From contig NZ_JAKEDR010000125.1 of assembly GCF_023653455.1 (NCBI RefSeq), forward strand, positions 1-10,032: DNA of 10,032 bases, read 5' to 3'. The position numbers were made by a program, and so were the translations under genes. The stretch is from Paraclostridium ghonii (GTDB lineage: Bacteria > Bacillota > Clostridia > Peptostreptococcales > Peptostreptococcaceae). This document shows, piece by piece, positions 1 to 5,374 of this stretch; position 1 is the first letter of the stretch, and every line of letters starts with the position of its first letter. The notes under the pieces were generated by a model that was not told where the DNA came from, ran no database searches, and worked only from the letters and a program-made list of their open reading frames with translations.

Positions 1-739
1 TATTTCCATAATGTTTTAATTTAGCAATATCATCGTTTACAAAAGAATTTATAATTACATATTTTTCATTTATCTTTATATTTATGTTTTTGTATGTACT
101 TACAATTCCTTCATCAGAATTAGCTTTATCTTCTAAATAGCATATTATATCTTCGTATATATATTCTTTAGGAATTTCTATACAACAATTATTTAAAATT
201 TTATCAATTATTAAATTTTGATAAATCTTTATATCTTCTATATTTATATCTTGTTGTATACTCAAACTAGCTATTCCTTTTTCTTTGCATACAACAGTAC
301 ATTTACAATTAGGGGTACCCCAAATTCTAGGTATCTTCTCTTTTTTAAAATAATATTCCATATCTTCAAGCCCATATTCTTCATTTGTTCTAAAAATTAT
401 TCTAATTTTTTTATTGAGTTTAATATTAGAATCTTTTATCGATTTTAACGCATATAATGCACTTATTATAAATATTTTATTATCTACATGTCCTATTACT
501 GCTATGTATTCATCTCCTTCTCCATATTCAGTATAACCAACATATCCATCTATATTTTTAGTTCTAAATCCTAATTTTTTAGATATTTCTAAAGCTTTTT
601 CTAATGCTTTGACTATTTCTTTTCCAAAAAGAGAGTCCTTAGTAGTTTTCCCCTCCACACTAGGCATTTCCACAATATCTATAATATCATTTATTAAATA
701 TTTTTTTAGTTCTTTTATTTTATCATCCAAGATATCCAT
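1..739 (-). CDS. PepV-like M20 dipeptidase homologue, N-terminal part, probably non-catalytic
   Basis: This frame is open for 246 codons from the ATG at 739 to the left edge, so the C-terminus lies outside the window. The start is preceded by GAGGGA (744-749). It reads like the PepV/Sapep branch of M20 metallopeptidases: an N-terminal EMPSVEG stretch (about 24-30), GYVGYTEYGEGDEY (65-78), the metal-His motif GHVD (83-86), SALYALKSIKDS (93-104) and the catalytic-Glu motif TNEE (108-111). Intact PepV enzymes hydrolyse dipeptides with two zinc ions in the cytoplasm. Here GHVD is followed almost directly by the SALYALK helix. The roughly 30 residues normally between them, which carry the bridging Asp of the DDKGP motif, are missing. 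The later TPDAD ligand motif reads TPNCK (132-136). I infer a catalytically dead or decaying paralogue, although no frameshift or stop is present. Family assignment is from recalled motifs and is fairly secure; activity is doubtful. Confidence 0.75.
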   Translation of the reverse strand, partial: MDILDDKIKELKKYLINDIIDIVEMPSVEGKTTKDSLFGKEIVKALEKALEISKKLGFRTKNIDGYVGYTEYGEGDEYIAVIGHVDNKIFIISALYALKSIKDSNIKLNKKIRIIFRTNEEYGLEDMEYYFKKEKIPRIWGTPNCKCTVVCKEKGIASLSIQQDINIEDIKIYQNLIIDKILNNCCIEIPKEYIYEDIICYLEDKANSDEGIVSTYKNINIKINEKYVIINSFVNDDIAKLKHYGN

Positions 740-758
740 AAAATCCCTCAATTCTTAT

Positions 759-860
759 TTATTCTATAGCTTCTTTTATTCTATAAAAATATGTATATAA
801 CTGTGCATTTTCTATTTTATCCTCAATTGTTACTCTCAAAGTGGCTATCATTGAACACAT
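759..860 (-). other. Possible small ORF (33 codons) or gene remnant ahead of the PepV-like gene
   Basis: A minus-strand frame starts at ATG 860 (second ATG at 851) and ends with TAA at 759-761. It encodes a 33-residue peptide beginning MCSMIATLRVTIED and ending IKEAIE. It lies immediately after the hairpin at 881-912 and 19 bp before the PepV-like start. The composition looks protein-like, but neither ATG has a convincing ribosome binding site. It could be a truncated C-terminal gene remnant, a leader peptide or chance. I do not recognise it. Confidence 0.2.
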
Positions 861-880
861 CTTAATACATCTATATTTTT

Positions 881-912
881 AATAAAAGCCTTGGTTTCCC
901 AAGGCTTTTATT
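881..912. terminator. Bidirectional rho-independent terminator
   Basis: A 14-bp perfect stem (881-894 pairing with 899-912, core AGCCTTGG/CCAAGGCT) closes a TTTC loop. It lies about 100 bp beyond the IIB stop codon, so it should end the IIA-IIB transcript on the minus strand. The better uridine run (TTTTATTTTT) lies on the plus-strand side, so it may also block transcription entering from the left. Confidence 0.85.
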
Positions 913-1015
913 TTTAGACTAAAACTTAATATCTACTAAGCTTAAATATCTAATTTTAATATATTTACTTTATTCTTAACCCACTTATACTCCCTTGAAT
1001 TTAAATATACTCTAA

Positions 1016-1342
1016 CTATTTAGCTTGACGAGCTTTTATCATCTTTATAGCTGTTTTTAAAACCTTTTCTCCATTCATAGCTCCATAATCAAGACTGTTT
1101 ATAACATCTACTGGTGTTTTTGCATCAAATTTTTCTTGAACTTCTTTTAGCATAAATCTAACTTGAGGCCCAAGTAGTATACAGTCTGGATTTTTTTGTT
1201 CTATTATCTTGTCTATCTCAGCATAAGGAAATGCCTCTACCTCTATAGGTAAGTTATGTTGATTTGCAACATTTTGCATTTTACTTGCTAATAAACTTGT
1301 TGACATCCCTGCACTGCAAAATAAGTATATTTTTTTATTCAT
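1016..1342 (-). CDS. PTS lactose/cellobiose-family IIB component
   Basis: This 108-residue cytoplasmic phosphocarrier passes phosphate from IIA to the sugar bound in the membrane IIC. The N-terminal strand IYLFCSAGMSTS holds the phosphocysteine, Cys9, in the P-loop typical of cellobiose/chitobiose IIB proteins. The GPQVRFML segment (about 98 residues of family-like sequence follow the loop) and the usual length of roughly 100-110 residues support a complete gene. The start at 1342 follows a strong AGGGGGG site. It lies 50 bp downstream of the IIA gene and shares its promoter, with the terminator at 881-912 ending the unit. Substrate cannot be read from IIB alone; the neighbouring ChbG homologue suggests a beta-linked amino-sugar disaccharide. 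No IIC partner is in the window. Confidence 0.93.
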   Translation of the reverse strand: MNKKIYLFCSAGMSTSLLASKMQNVANQHNLPIEVEAFPYAEIDKIIEQKNPDCILLGPQVRFMLKEVQEKFDAKTPVDVINSLDYGAMNGEKVLKTAIKMIKARQAK

Positions 1343-1392
1343 TTTAATTCCCCCCTAAAAGTCTACTGTATTTTTATTTAAATTTTATTAAT

Positions 1393-1707
1393 TTACTTGT
1401 TTAATTTAATCTCTTTTCTTAAGTCTATAATCTCTTTTACTAAGTTTCTTTCACTCAAACAAGTCATTAAATGATCTTGTGAGTGTATTAAAAGCATACT
1501 AATTTCCACATTTTTACCTTCAGAGTCTTTGTTTATTAAACTTGTTTGAATTTTTTGAGCTTCTAATATTTCTTCATTTGCACTTTCCATATATTCATCG
1601 CATTTTTTGAAATCACCTTTTTTAGCACAATGTAAAGCTTCATATATATGTGATTTAGCATTTCCTGCATGAATTATAACCTTTAGTATTTTATCTTGAT
1701 AATTCAT
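1393..1707 (-). CDS. PTS lactose/cellobiose-family IIA component (copy 1)
   Basis: This 104-residue all-helical cytoplasmic IIA accepts phosphate from HPr and hands it to IIB. The signature LIHSQDHLM sits at residues 73-81. His75 corresponds to the phosphorylated His78 of the lactococcal lactose IIA, and Asp78 to the Mg-binding Asp of the trimer core. Near the N-terminus, IIHAGNAKSHIYEAL matches the first-helix motif. The start ATG at 1707 is preceded by AAGGTGGTG. It is the first gene of a two-gene unit with IIB (1016-1342). It is clearly diverged from the second IIA at 3051-3374, having a more Cys- and Lys-rich sequence, so this is an old paralogue rather than a fresh duplicate. Confidence 0.93.
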   Translation of the reverse strand: MNYQDKILKVIIHAGNAKSHIYEALHCAKKGDFKKCDEYMESANEEILEAQKIQTSLINKDSEGKNVEISMLLIHSQDHLMTCLSERNLVKEIIDLRKEIKLNK

Positions 1708-1741
1708 ATTTTCACCACCTTACTCAAGGTCTTCCGTTTAT

Positions 1742-1764
1742 TGTTAACGTTTTCTTTAAGTATA
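1742..1764 (-). promoter_or_regulatory. -10 box plus cre-like operator of the IIA-IIB unit
   Basis: On the minus strand TATACT (1759-1764) is a good -10 box, with only an A/T-rich TTTTTT-type -35 about 17 bp upstream. Two bases after it comes AAGAAAACGTTAACA (1742-1756). This differs at one position from the catabolite-response consensus WTGNAANCGNWNNCW. It would cover the start point, which fits repression by CcpA or a LacI-family protein. The identity of the binding protein is inferred. Confidence 0.5.
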
Positions 1765-2010
1765 TTTTACAATAGACTTTTAAAAAAGGAAATAGTAAAT
1801 TGTGCTTTTTTAAAAAGTTTTACAATTAATTTTTATTTTACATTTTATTTCTTATTTTCAACTTATTTTCCAAGGGTTTTTTCTATTCTTTTCTTAATTT
1901 CTAGGGTTATATATATATTATAACGTATTTTGTATTTATGTAAAAAAAAAATTCTTTATTCATTTATATTTTTTCAATTAGTTTCAAACTGCATATTTAT
2001 TGCATATAAA

Positions 2011-2055
2011 TATAATGATAGGCTATGCCTATTAATTAAAAATATATATGAGGTG
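2011..2055 (+). promoter_or_regulatory. Start region of the collagen-like gene: TATAAT box, palindrome, RBS
   Basis: TATAAT (2011-2016) is followed at once by a perfect 6-bp inverted repeat, ATAGGC-TAT-GCCTAT (2018-2032). GAGGTG (2050-2055) then lies 5 bp before the ATG. No acceptable TTGACA-like -35 box is found 16-18 bp upstream, so a housekeeping sigma factor alone may not drive it. I also found no clean sporulation-sigma consensus; CATA motifs at 1992 and 2003 lie close to, but off, the sigma-K spacing. Confidence 0.4.
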
Positions 2056-2060
2056 TTTTT

Positions 2061-3005
2061 ATGCAAAAAAAATGTGACTGCAACTTTTGTAAAGAAAAAA
2101 AATGTTCATCGGAGTATTGTGAGTGTAATAATTGTAATATAAATAAATACTCTTCAAACTTGTTTGAACTTGAAACTTTTGATTGTACTCCTTGTAAAAA
2201 TAAAAATTGTAATTCCAATGCTTGTGAGAACAAGAATTTTAATTGTAATTCTTGTAAAAATAAAAACTGTAATTTAAATTCTTGCGGAAATAAAAATTTA
2301 CATTGTAATGATAATCAAATGTTTTTTTATTATGCTTGTGATTTAGATTTATATAATAACTTAGTTGGTTGTATAGGTAGAGTACTTGGTTTTAAACTTT
2401 CTAACAGCGACTGCATTTTAAGACTAAAAATAAAAAAAATTACTCCATGTAGCATATATGGAACTACGCCTTCAGGTAAAGGTCCTATATGCATAAAATT
2501 ATCCGCTATAGATTATGTTGATTTTGGAAAAGAAGTTTATATTAACCCATTATGCAATGTAAATGTCTCTGAAATATTAACATTACCTAGTGTTCAAGGT
2601 CCTAAGGGCGATAAAGGTGAGGCTGGTCCTCAAGGATCTCAAGGTCCTAAAGGTGAAGCTGGTCCTAAAGGATCTCAAGGCCCTAAAGGTGAGGCTGGTC
2701 CTCAAGGCCCTCAAGGTCCTAAAGGTGAGGCTGGCCCTCAAGGATCTCAAGGTCCTAAAGGTGAGGCTGGTCCTAAAGGCCCTCAAGGTCCTAAAGGTGA
2801 GGCTGGTCCTCAAGGTCCTCAAGGTCCTAAAGGTGAGGCTGGTCCTAAAGGATCTCAAGGTCCTAAAGGTGAGACTGGTCCTAAAGGATCTCAAGGTCCT
2901 AAAGGTGAAATTATAGAAGTTCCTAACAAAGTTAATCCTGTTCCTTACAAGCCTAATAAGAAAAAAATAGCTCCTTCAGATAAAAAATCATCTTATTCAA
3001 AATAA
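2061..3005 (+). CDS. Cysteine-rich collagen-like protein, probable spore surface (exosporium) component
   Basis: This 314-residue protein has no signal peptide or membrane segment. It has four parts. (1) A Cys/Asn/Lys-rich region, residues 1-85, has 16 Cys and the spacing C-x2-C-x4-C-x4-C three times (7-20, 42-55, 62-75). (2) A probable beta-rich globular domain, about 86-178, has six further Cys. (3) An uninterrupted collagen-like stretch of 35 Gly-X-Y triplets (180-284) is made of 12-residue units of the form [15 protein letters not shown]. (4) A 30-residue Pro/Lys-rich tail follows. Collagen-like (BclA-type) and Cys-rich (CdeC/CdeM-type) proteins are known exosporium components in Bacillus and Clostridioides. 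I infer mother-cell synthesis and disulfide-linked assembly on the spore. Unlike BclA, there is no C-terminal trimerisation domain and almost no Thr in the triplets. It lies opposite to, and between, two PTS gene pairs. Sortase-type surface or phage-tail roles are less likely because export and anchor signals are absent. Confidence 0.85.
   Translation: MQKKCDCNFCKEKKCSSEYCECNNCNINKYSSNLFELETFDCTPCKNKNCNSNACENKNFNCNSCKNKNCNLNSCGNKNLHCNDNQMFFYYACDLDLYNNLVGCIGRVLGFKLSNSDCILRLKIKKITPCSIYGTTPSGKGPICIKLSAIDYVDFGKEVYINPLCNVNVSEILTLPSVQGPKGDKGEAGPQGSQGPKGEAGPKGSQGPKGEAGPQGPQGPKGEAGPQGSQGPKGEAGPKGPQGPKGEAGPQGPQGPKGEAGPKGSQGPKGETGPKGSQGPKGEIIEVPNKVNPVPYKPNKKKIAPSDKKSSYSK
2184..2303 (+). repeat. Two diverged 60-bp tandem units encoding the Cys repeat
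   Basis: The unit starting at 2184 and the one starting at 2244 both encode C-x2-C-KNKN-C-x4-C-x6, that is, 20 residues each. The TGTAAAAATAAAAA core is conserved between them, while other positions have drifted. A third, more diverged copy of the Cys spacing lies at residues 7-20. This suggests growth of the N-terminal domain by tandem duplication. Confidence 0.8.
2598..2912 (+). repeat. 36-bp tandem repeat encoding 35 collagen Gly-X-Y triplets
   Basis: About eight and a half units of 36 bp each encode four triplets beginning GPK-GEA. The nucleotide sequence is nearly invariant, with GGTGAGGCTGGTCCT recurring exactly in most units. Variation is limited mainly to CAA/AAA in the third triplet and TCT/CCT in the fourth. 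Single departures are GDK near the start and GET and GEI near the end. The near-identity implies recent expansion or homogenisation, and length variation between strains is expected. Confidence 0.95.
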
Positions 3006-3006
3006 T

Positions 3007-3046
3007 AAAAAATAAAAGTGCTTATTTATAAGCACTTTTATTTTTT
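3007..3046. terminator. Bidirectional terminator between convergent genes
   Basis: A perfect 18-bp stem (3007-3024 with 3029-3046, core AAGTGCTTA/TAAGCACTT) closes a TTTA loop. It has an A-tract on one side and a T-tract on the other, so it works in both directions. It lies directly after the collagen-like stop codon and just beyond the stop of the minus-strand IIA gene, serving both. Confidence 0.93.
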
Positions 3047-3050
3047 ATCT

Positions 3051-3374
3051 CTATCCTATTTTATTATATATAAATTCATACATATCAACAAATTCTTTAG
3101 CTAATTGTAAGAAATTCATAGTTGTCATTAAGTGATCTTGAGAGTGAACTAAAACAACTCCTACCTCAGTCTTTTCTCCATTAGCCTCTGCTTGTATTAA
3201 TTCAGTTTGAAATCTATGAGCTTTTGTTAGGGTTTCATTAGCTTCTTTTAGTAGCTCTCTTGCCTTTTCAAAATTACCTATTTTAGCTTCCCCTAGTGCT
3301 TCATGTGCTGTACTTTTAGCATCTCCTGCATGACCTATTATTCCAAATGATATTTCAAATATTTTTTCATTCAT
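3051..3374 (-). CDS. PTS lactose/cellobiose-family IIA component (copy 2)
   Basis: This 107-residue cytoplasmic phosphocarrier has the signature LVHSQDHLM (residues 75-83), with phospho-His77 and Mg-ligand Asp80, and the first-helix motif IIGHAGDAKSTAHEAL. It is closer to typical cellobiose/chitobiose IIA sequences than copy 1. The ATG lies 2 bp after the stop of the ChbG gene, with its AAGGG site inside the end of that gene, so translation is probably coupled and the promoter is shared. It ends at the bidirectional terminator 3007-3046. As no IIB or IIC accompanies it here, it probably feeds partners encoded elsewhere, possibly the IIB at 1016-1342. Confidence 0.94.
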   Translation of the reverse strand: MNEKIFEISFGIIGHAGDAKSTAHEALGEAKIGNFEKARELLKEANETLTKAHRFQTELIQAEANGEKTEVGVVLVHSQDHLMTTMNFLQLAKEFVDMYEFIYNKIG

Positions 3375-3376
3375 TT

Positions 3377-4126
3377 TTAATACCCTTCCCTTACTCCTAT
3401 ATTTTTATAATTAATTAAGCTTATATTATTATCTTCAAGAAATTTTTTAAGTTCATATGAAGTTAATATTTCATGTTCTATTGTTCTTTGTATAGAATAT
3501 GAAGTAGACTTTGATAAAAAAGAATCCACAAAAGCTGGATGACTCATTATATCAGCAACTATGTATTTTTTTATTTCATTAATATGATCATTAAAATAGT
3601 TAATTCCTACATTTTCCCCATAAAAACTATCTATAAGCGGAATCACTTTATCATAATTAATCTCATATTCAAATCCCCCTCTTATAGGTAACTTATATTT
3701 TTTTAATATTTTTTCAATTACAGGCTTAAATTCTTCAAGTGTATGTACATGATGATGACTATCTATATGACTTATTTCTATTTTAGAATCTATAACTTTA
3801 TCAATTTGAGCACAAAACTCTAAGTATAATTCATTTAAATCAAATTCTATAGCTTTTTCTTTTGTTATTCTTCTAAAAAAATATCCATTTTCATCCACTA
3901 AGGTTTTATGTGTCTTTAAAACTGGTTTATAACAACTTAAAGTCATGTGAACTCCACAACCAAGTTCTGAGTTTTCTTTTAAAAGTTCTCTAGCTTGATT
4001 AAACCCAGGCATTCCTGCCATTATACTGCAAGAAGTTACGACTCCATTTTTGTGTGCTGAAATTATACCTTGATTTACACCTTCGCAATATCCAAAATCA
4101 TCTGCATTTATTATTATCCTTGTCAT
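3377..4126 (-). CDS. chbG: ChbG/YdjC-family carbohydrate deacetylase
   Basis: This protein of about 249 residues resembles ChbG, the metal-dependent cytoplasmic enzyme that removes one acetyl group from chitobiose-6-phosphate (or chitotriose-phosphate) after PTS uptake. Visible motifs, counted from an upstream TTG, are NADDFG (8-13, metal Asp11), GCGVHMTL (57-64, His61) and SHIDSHHHVH (120-129, metal His125). The family's usual length of about 250 residues is matched. The start is ambiguous: ATG at 4126 lies 10 bp after GAGGGGAG, while an in-frame TTG at 4129 lies 7 bp after it; I prefer ATG. It is the first gene of a unit with IIA copy 2, preceded by a good promoter and operator. Membership of the family is secure. 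The chitobiose substrate is inferred from family and PTS context. Confidence 0.9.
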   Translation of the reverse strand: MTRIIINADDFGYCEGVNQGIISAHKNGVVTSCSIMAGMPGFNQARELLKENSELGCGVHMTLSCYKPVLKTHKTLVDENGYFFRRITKEKAIEFDLNELYLEFCAQIDKVIDSKIEISHIDSHHHVHTLEEFKPVIEKILKKYKLPIRGGFEYEINYDKVIPLIDSFYGENVGINYFNDHINEIKKYIVADIMSHPAFVDSFLSKSTSYSIQRTIEHEILTSYELKKFLEDNNISLINYKNIGVREGY

Positions 4127-4159
4127 CAATACCCATCTCCCCTCTACATTAACCCTTTA

Positions 4160-4207
4160 GTAAAACGTTTACATTTTTAAGATAGCAGTTTCATCTACAA
4201 AAATCAA
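4160..4207 (-). promoter_or_regulatory. Sigma-A-type promoter with cre-like operator for chbG-IIA
   Basis: On the minus strand TTGATT (4202-4207), a 17-bp spacer and TATCTT (4179-4184) with an upstream TG form a good promoter. Four bases further on comes ATGTAAACGTTTTAC (4160-4174), a near-palindrome matching the catabolite-response consensus except at its last two positions. It overlaps the expected start point. The placement mirrors that at 1742-1764, suggesting joint control of both PTS units by CcpA or a LacI-family repressor. Confidence 0.65.
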
Positions 4208-4275
4208 TATAATTTTCAAACTTTGTTTTTAATTTCATTTTAAATCCTATTTACTTTTTTATAAAAATATAACCT

Positions 4276-4578
4276 CTATTTTAATTCGCCTAAAATATAT
4301 TTTTCTTTATTAAGTCCATATTTTTCGCTTAGAAGTTTTGGATTCTCTATAAGTTTTGTTTTATTTAATCTAGTTAGCTTTTTTAAAAAACATTCTAGTT
4401 TCATAGCCTCACTACGTGACTTGCTAATCCAGTACACTTCTAAATTTTTAAATCCTCTAGATCTAGTATATTTTGAGTTTATTCCACTTTTATGCTCGTT
4501 CATCCTTCTTTTTATATCACTTGTATATCCTATGTAATATGTGTTATCTTTGCAAATTATTATATATGTATAGTACAT
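4276..4578 (-). CDS. Small GIY-YIG domain protein (YhbQ/UPF0213-like)
   Basis: This 100-residue single-domain protein has the GIY-YIG nuclease fold signature: YYTYIIICKD followed by TYYIGYT (residues 13-19), Arg23-Arg24-Arg25 on the first helix, a Tyr at about residue 38 and Glu62 in the AMKLECFLKKL helix. The length is normal for the stand-alone UPF0213 family, whose biological role is poorly defined; DNA cleavage or repair is presumed from the fold. The ATG at 4578 is preceded by GGAGGG. That site lies only a few bases past the T-tract of the truA terminator, so expression depends on read-through or on a promoter I cannot see. No hairpin follows it before the chbG promoter. Confidence 0.88.
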   Translation of the reverse strand: MYYTYIIICKDNTYYIGYTSDIKRRMNEHKSGINSKYTRSRGFKNLEVYWISKSRSEAMKLECFLKKLTRLNKTKLIENPKLLSEKYGLNKEKYILGELK

Positions 4579-4595
4579 TTTCCCTCCAAAAAATA

Positions 4596-4622
4596 AATTA
4601 AGCAGCTAAAAGCTGCTTAATT
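4596..4622 (-). terminator. Terminator after truA
   Basis: A 12-bp perfect stem (4596-4607 with 4611-4622, core AAGCAGCT/AGCTGCTT) has a 3-base loop. On the minus strand it is followed by TTATTTTTT. It begins 1-2 bases after the truA stop and ends the five-gene operon that starts at 9499. The T-tract abuts the ribosome binding site of the GIY-YIG gene. Confidence 0.9.
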
Positions 4623-4623
4623 A

Positions 4624-5361
4624 TTAATATTTAACAGAATATAAGTATAGCCCTTTAGCTGGTGCAGTATCTGATGCTTCGCTTCTATCTTTCTTATCTA
4701 ACATAATTTTTACATCTTCAGGAGTTTTTTTGTGTAAACCTACATCTATCAAGGCTCCTACTATTATCCTGACCATATTGTATAAAAATCCATTACCCTC
4801 TACAAATATATCTATAATGTCTTTATTTTTATTAATAGTTATGCTATATATTTCTCGTACATTTGACTTTTTCTTTGATTTAGATGATGCAAAGCTTGTA
4901 AAGTCATGTTCTCCTACTAGATACTCACTCGCTTTTTTCATCAGTTCTATATCTAATGACTTTTCTATATGAGTACTATATTTTCTTAAGAATACATCTT
5001 GAGTTTTAGAGTTATTTATCTTATATAAATAAACTTTTTGTTTTACATTATATCTTGAGTGAAATCTATCCTCAACTTCTTCAACTTTTTTTATAACAAT
5101 GTCTTCAGGTAAATATTTATTTAGGTACTCATTAATTTTTTTTATAGATAAATTAGAATTTGTCTTAAAGTTAGCAACCTGATTATACGCATGGACACCC
5201 ATATCAGTTCTTCCTGAACCAATTATTTCTATTTTTTCATCTTCCATTTTACTAAGTACAGACTCTATTTTACCCTGGATAGTATTTTCACTATCATTTA
5301 ATCTTTGAAAACCCTTATATCTTGATCCGTCATACTCAATAGTGATTTTTATATTTCTCAT
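4624..5361 (-). CDS. truA: tRNA pseudouridine synthase A
   Basis: This 245-residue enzyme converts uridines 38-40 of tRNA anticodon arms to pseudouridine in the cytoplasm. The N-terminus ITIEYDGSRYKGFQ is typical. The catalytic motif GSGRTDMGVHA carries the nucleophile Asp53. HDFTSF, NGFLYNMVRIIVG and the C-terminal APAKGLYL stretch complete the family pattern at normal length. The ATG is preceded by AGAGGAT and lies 13 bp after the sensor kinase stop, so it is the last gene of the two-component operon. The usual Firmicutes location is beside energy-coupling-factor transporter and rplM/rpsI genes. This setting suggests a second truA copy or a rearranged locus, which cannot be decided from the window. 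Confidence 0.97.
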   Translation of the reverse strand: MRNIKITIEYDGSRYKGFQRLNDSENTIQGKIESVLSKMEDEKIEIIGSGRTDMGVHAYNQVANFKTNSNLSIKKINEYLNKYLPEDIVIKKVEEVEDRFHSRYNVKQKVYLYKINNSKTQDVFLRKYSTHIEKSLDIELMKKASEYLVGEHDFTSFASSKSKKKSNVREIYSITINKNKDIIDIFVEGNGFLYNMVRIIVGALIDVGLHKKTPEDVKIMLDKKDRSEASDTAPAKGLYLYSVKY

Positions 5362-5374
5362 TTTTATCCTCTTT

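Larger units (their letters stand above)
1708..2060. other. Divergent intergenic region, 353 bp
   Basis: It separates the minus-strand IIA-IIB unit from the plus-strand collagen-like gene. It holds the operator/-10 region of the PTS unit on the left (1742-1764) and the TATAAT box, small palindrome and ribosome binding site of the collagen-like gene on the right (2011-2055). In the middle is an imperfect inverted repeat, TTGT...ACAA around TTTTTTAAAAA (1800-1825). The remainder is AT-rich, and I see no further gene in it. Confidence 0.6.

Noticed and set aside
218..800. Plus-strand frames of 76 and 63 codons
   Set aside because: They lie antisense to the PepV-like reading frame, have no ribosome binding site and encode Phe/Ile/Ser-rich sequence typical of antisense AT-rich DNA.
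1800..1825. Inverted repeat TTGT...ACAA around an A/T core as a terminator or operator
   Set aside because: The arms are interrupted and almost wholly A/T, as expected by chance in this intergenic DNA; not enough to call a site.
1696..2142. Plus-strand frames of 75 and 70 codons in the divergent intergenic region
   Set aside because: The first starts inside the IIA gene antisense and covers its promoter; the second overlaps the collagen-like gene in another frame. Neither has a ribosome binding site.
2598..2912. CRISPR-like array
   Set aside because: Repeats are contiguous, in frame and without unique spacers; they encode Gly-X-Y triplets.
2583..2916. Long open frames on both strands across the collagen repeat
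   Set aside because: The 36-bp repeat has no stop in any of these frames, so they stay open automatically. They lack ribosome binding sites and encode only monotonous Lys/Leu/Val or Arg/Thr/Leu repeats.
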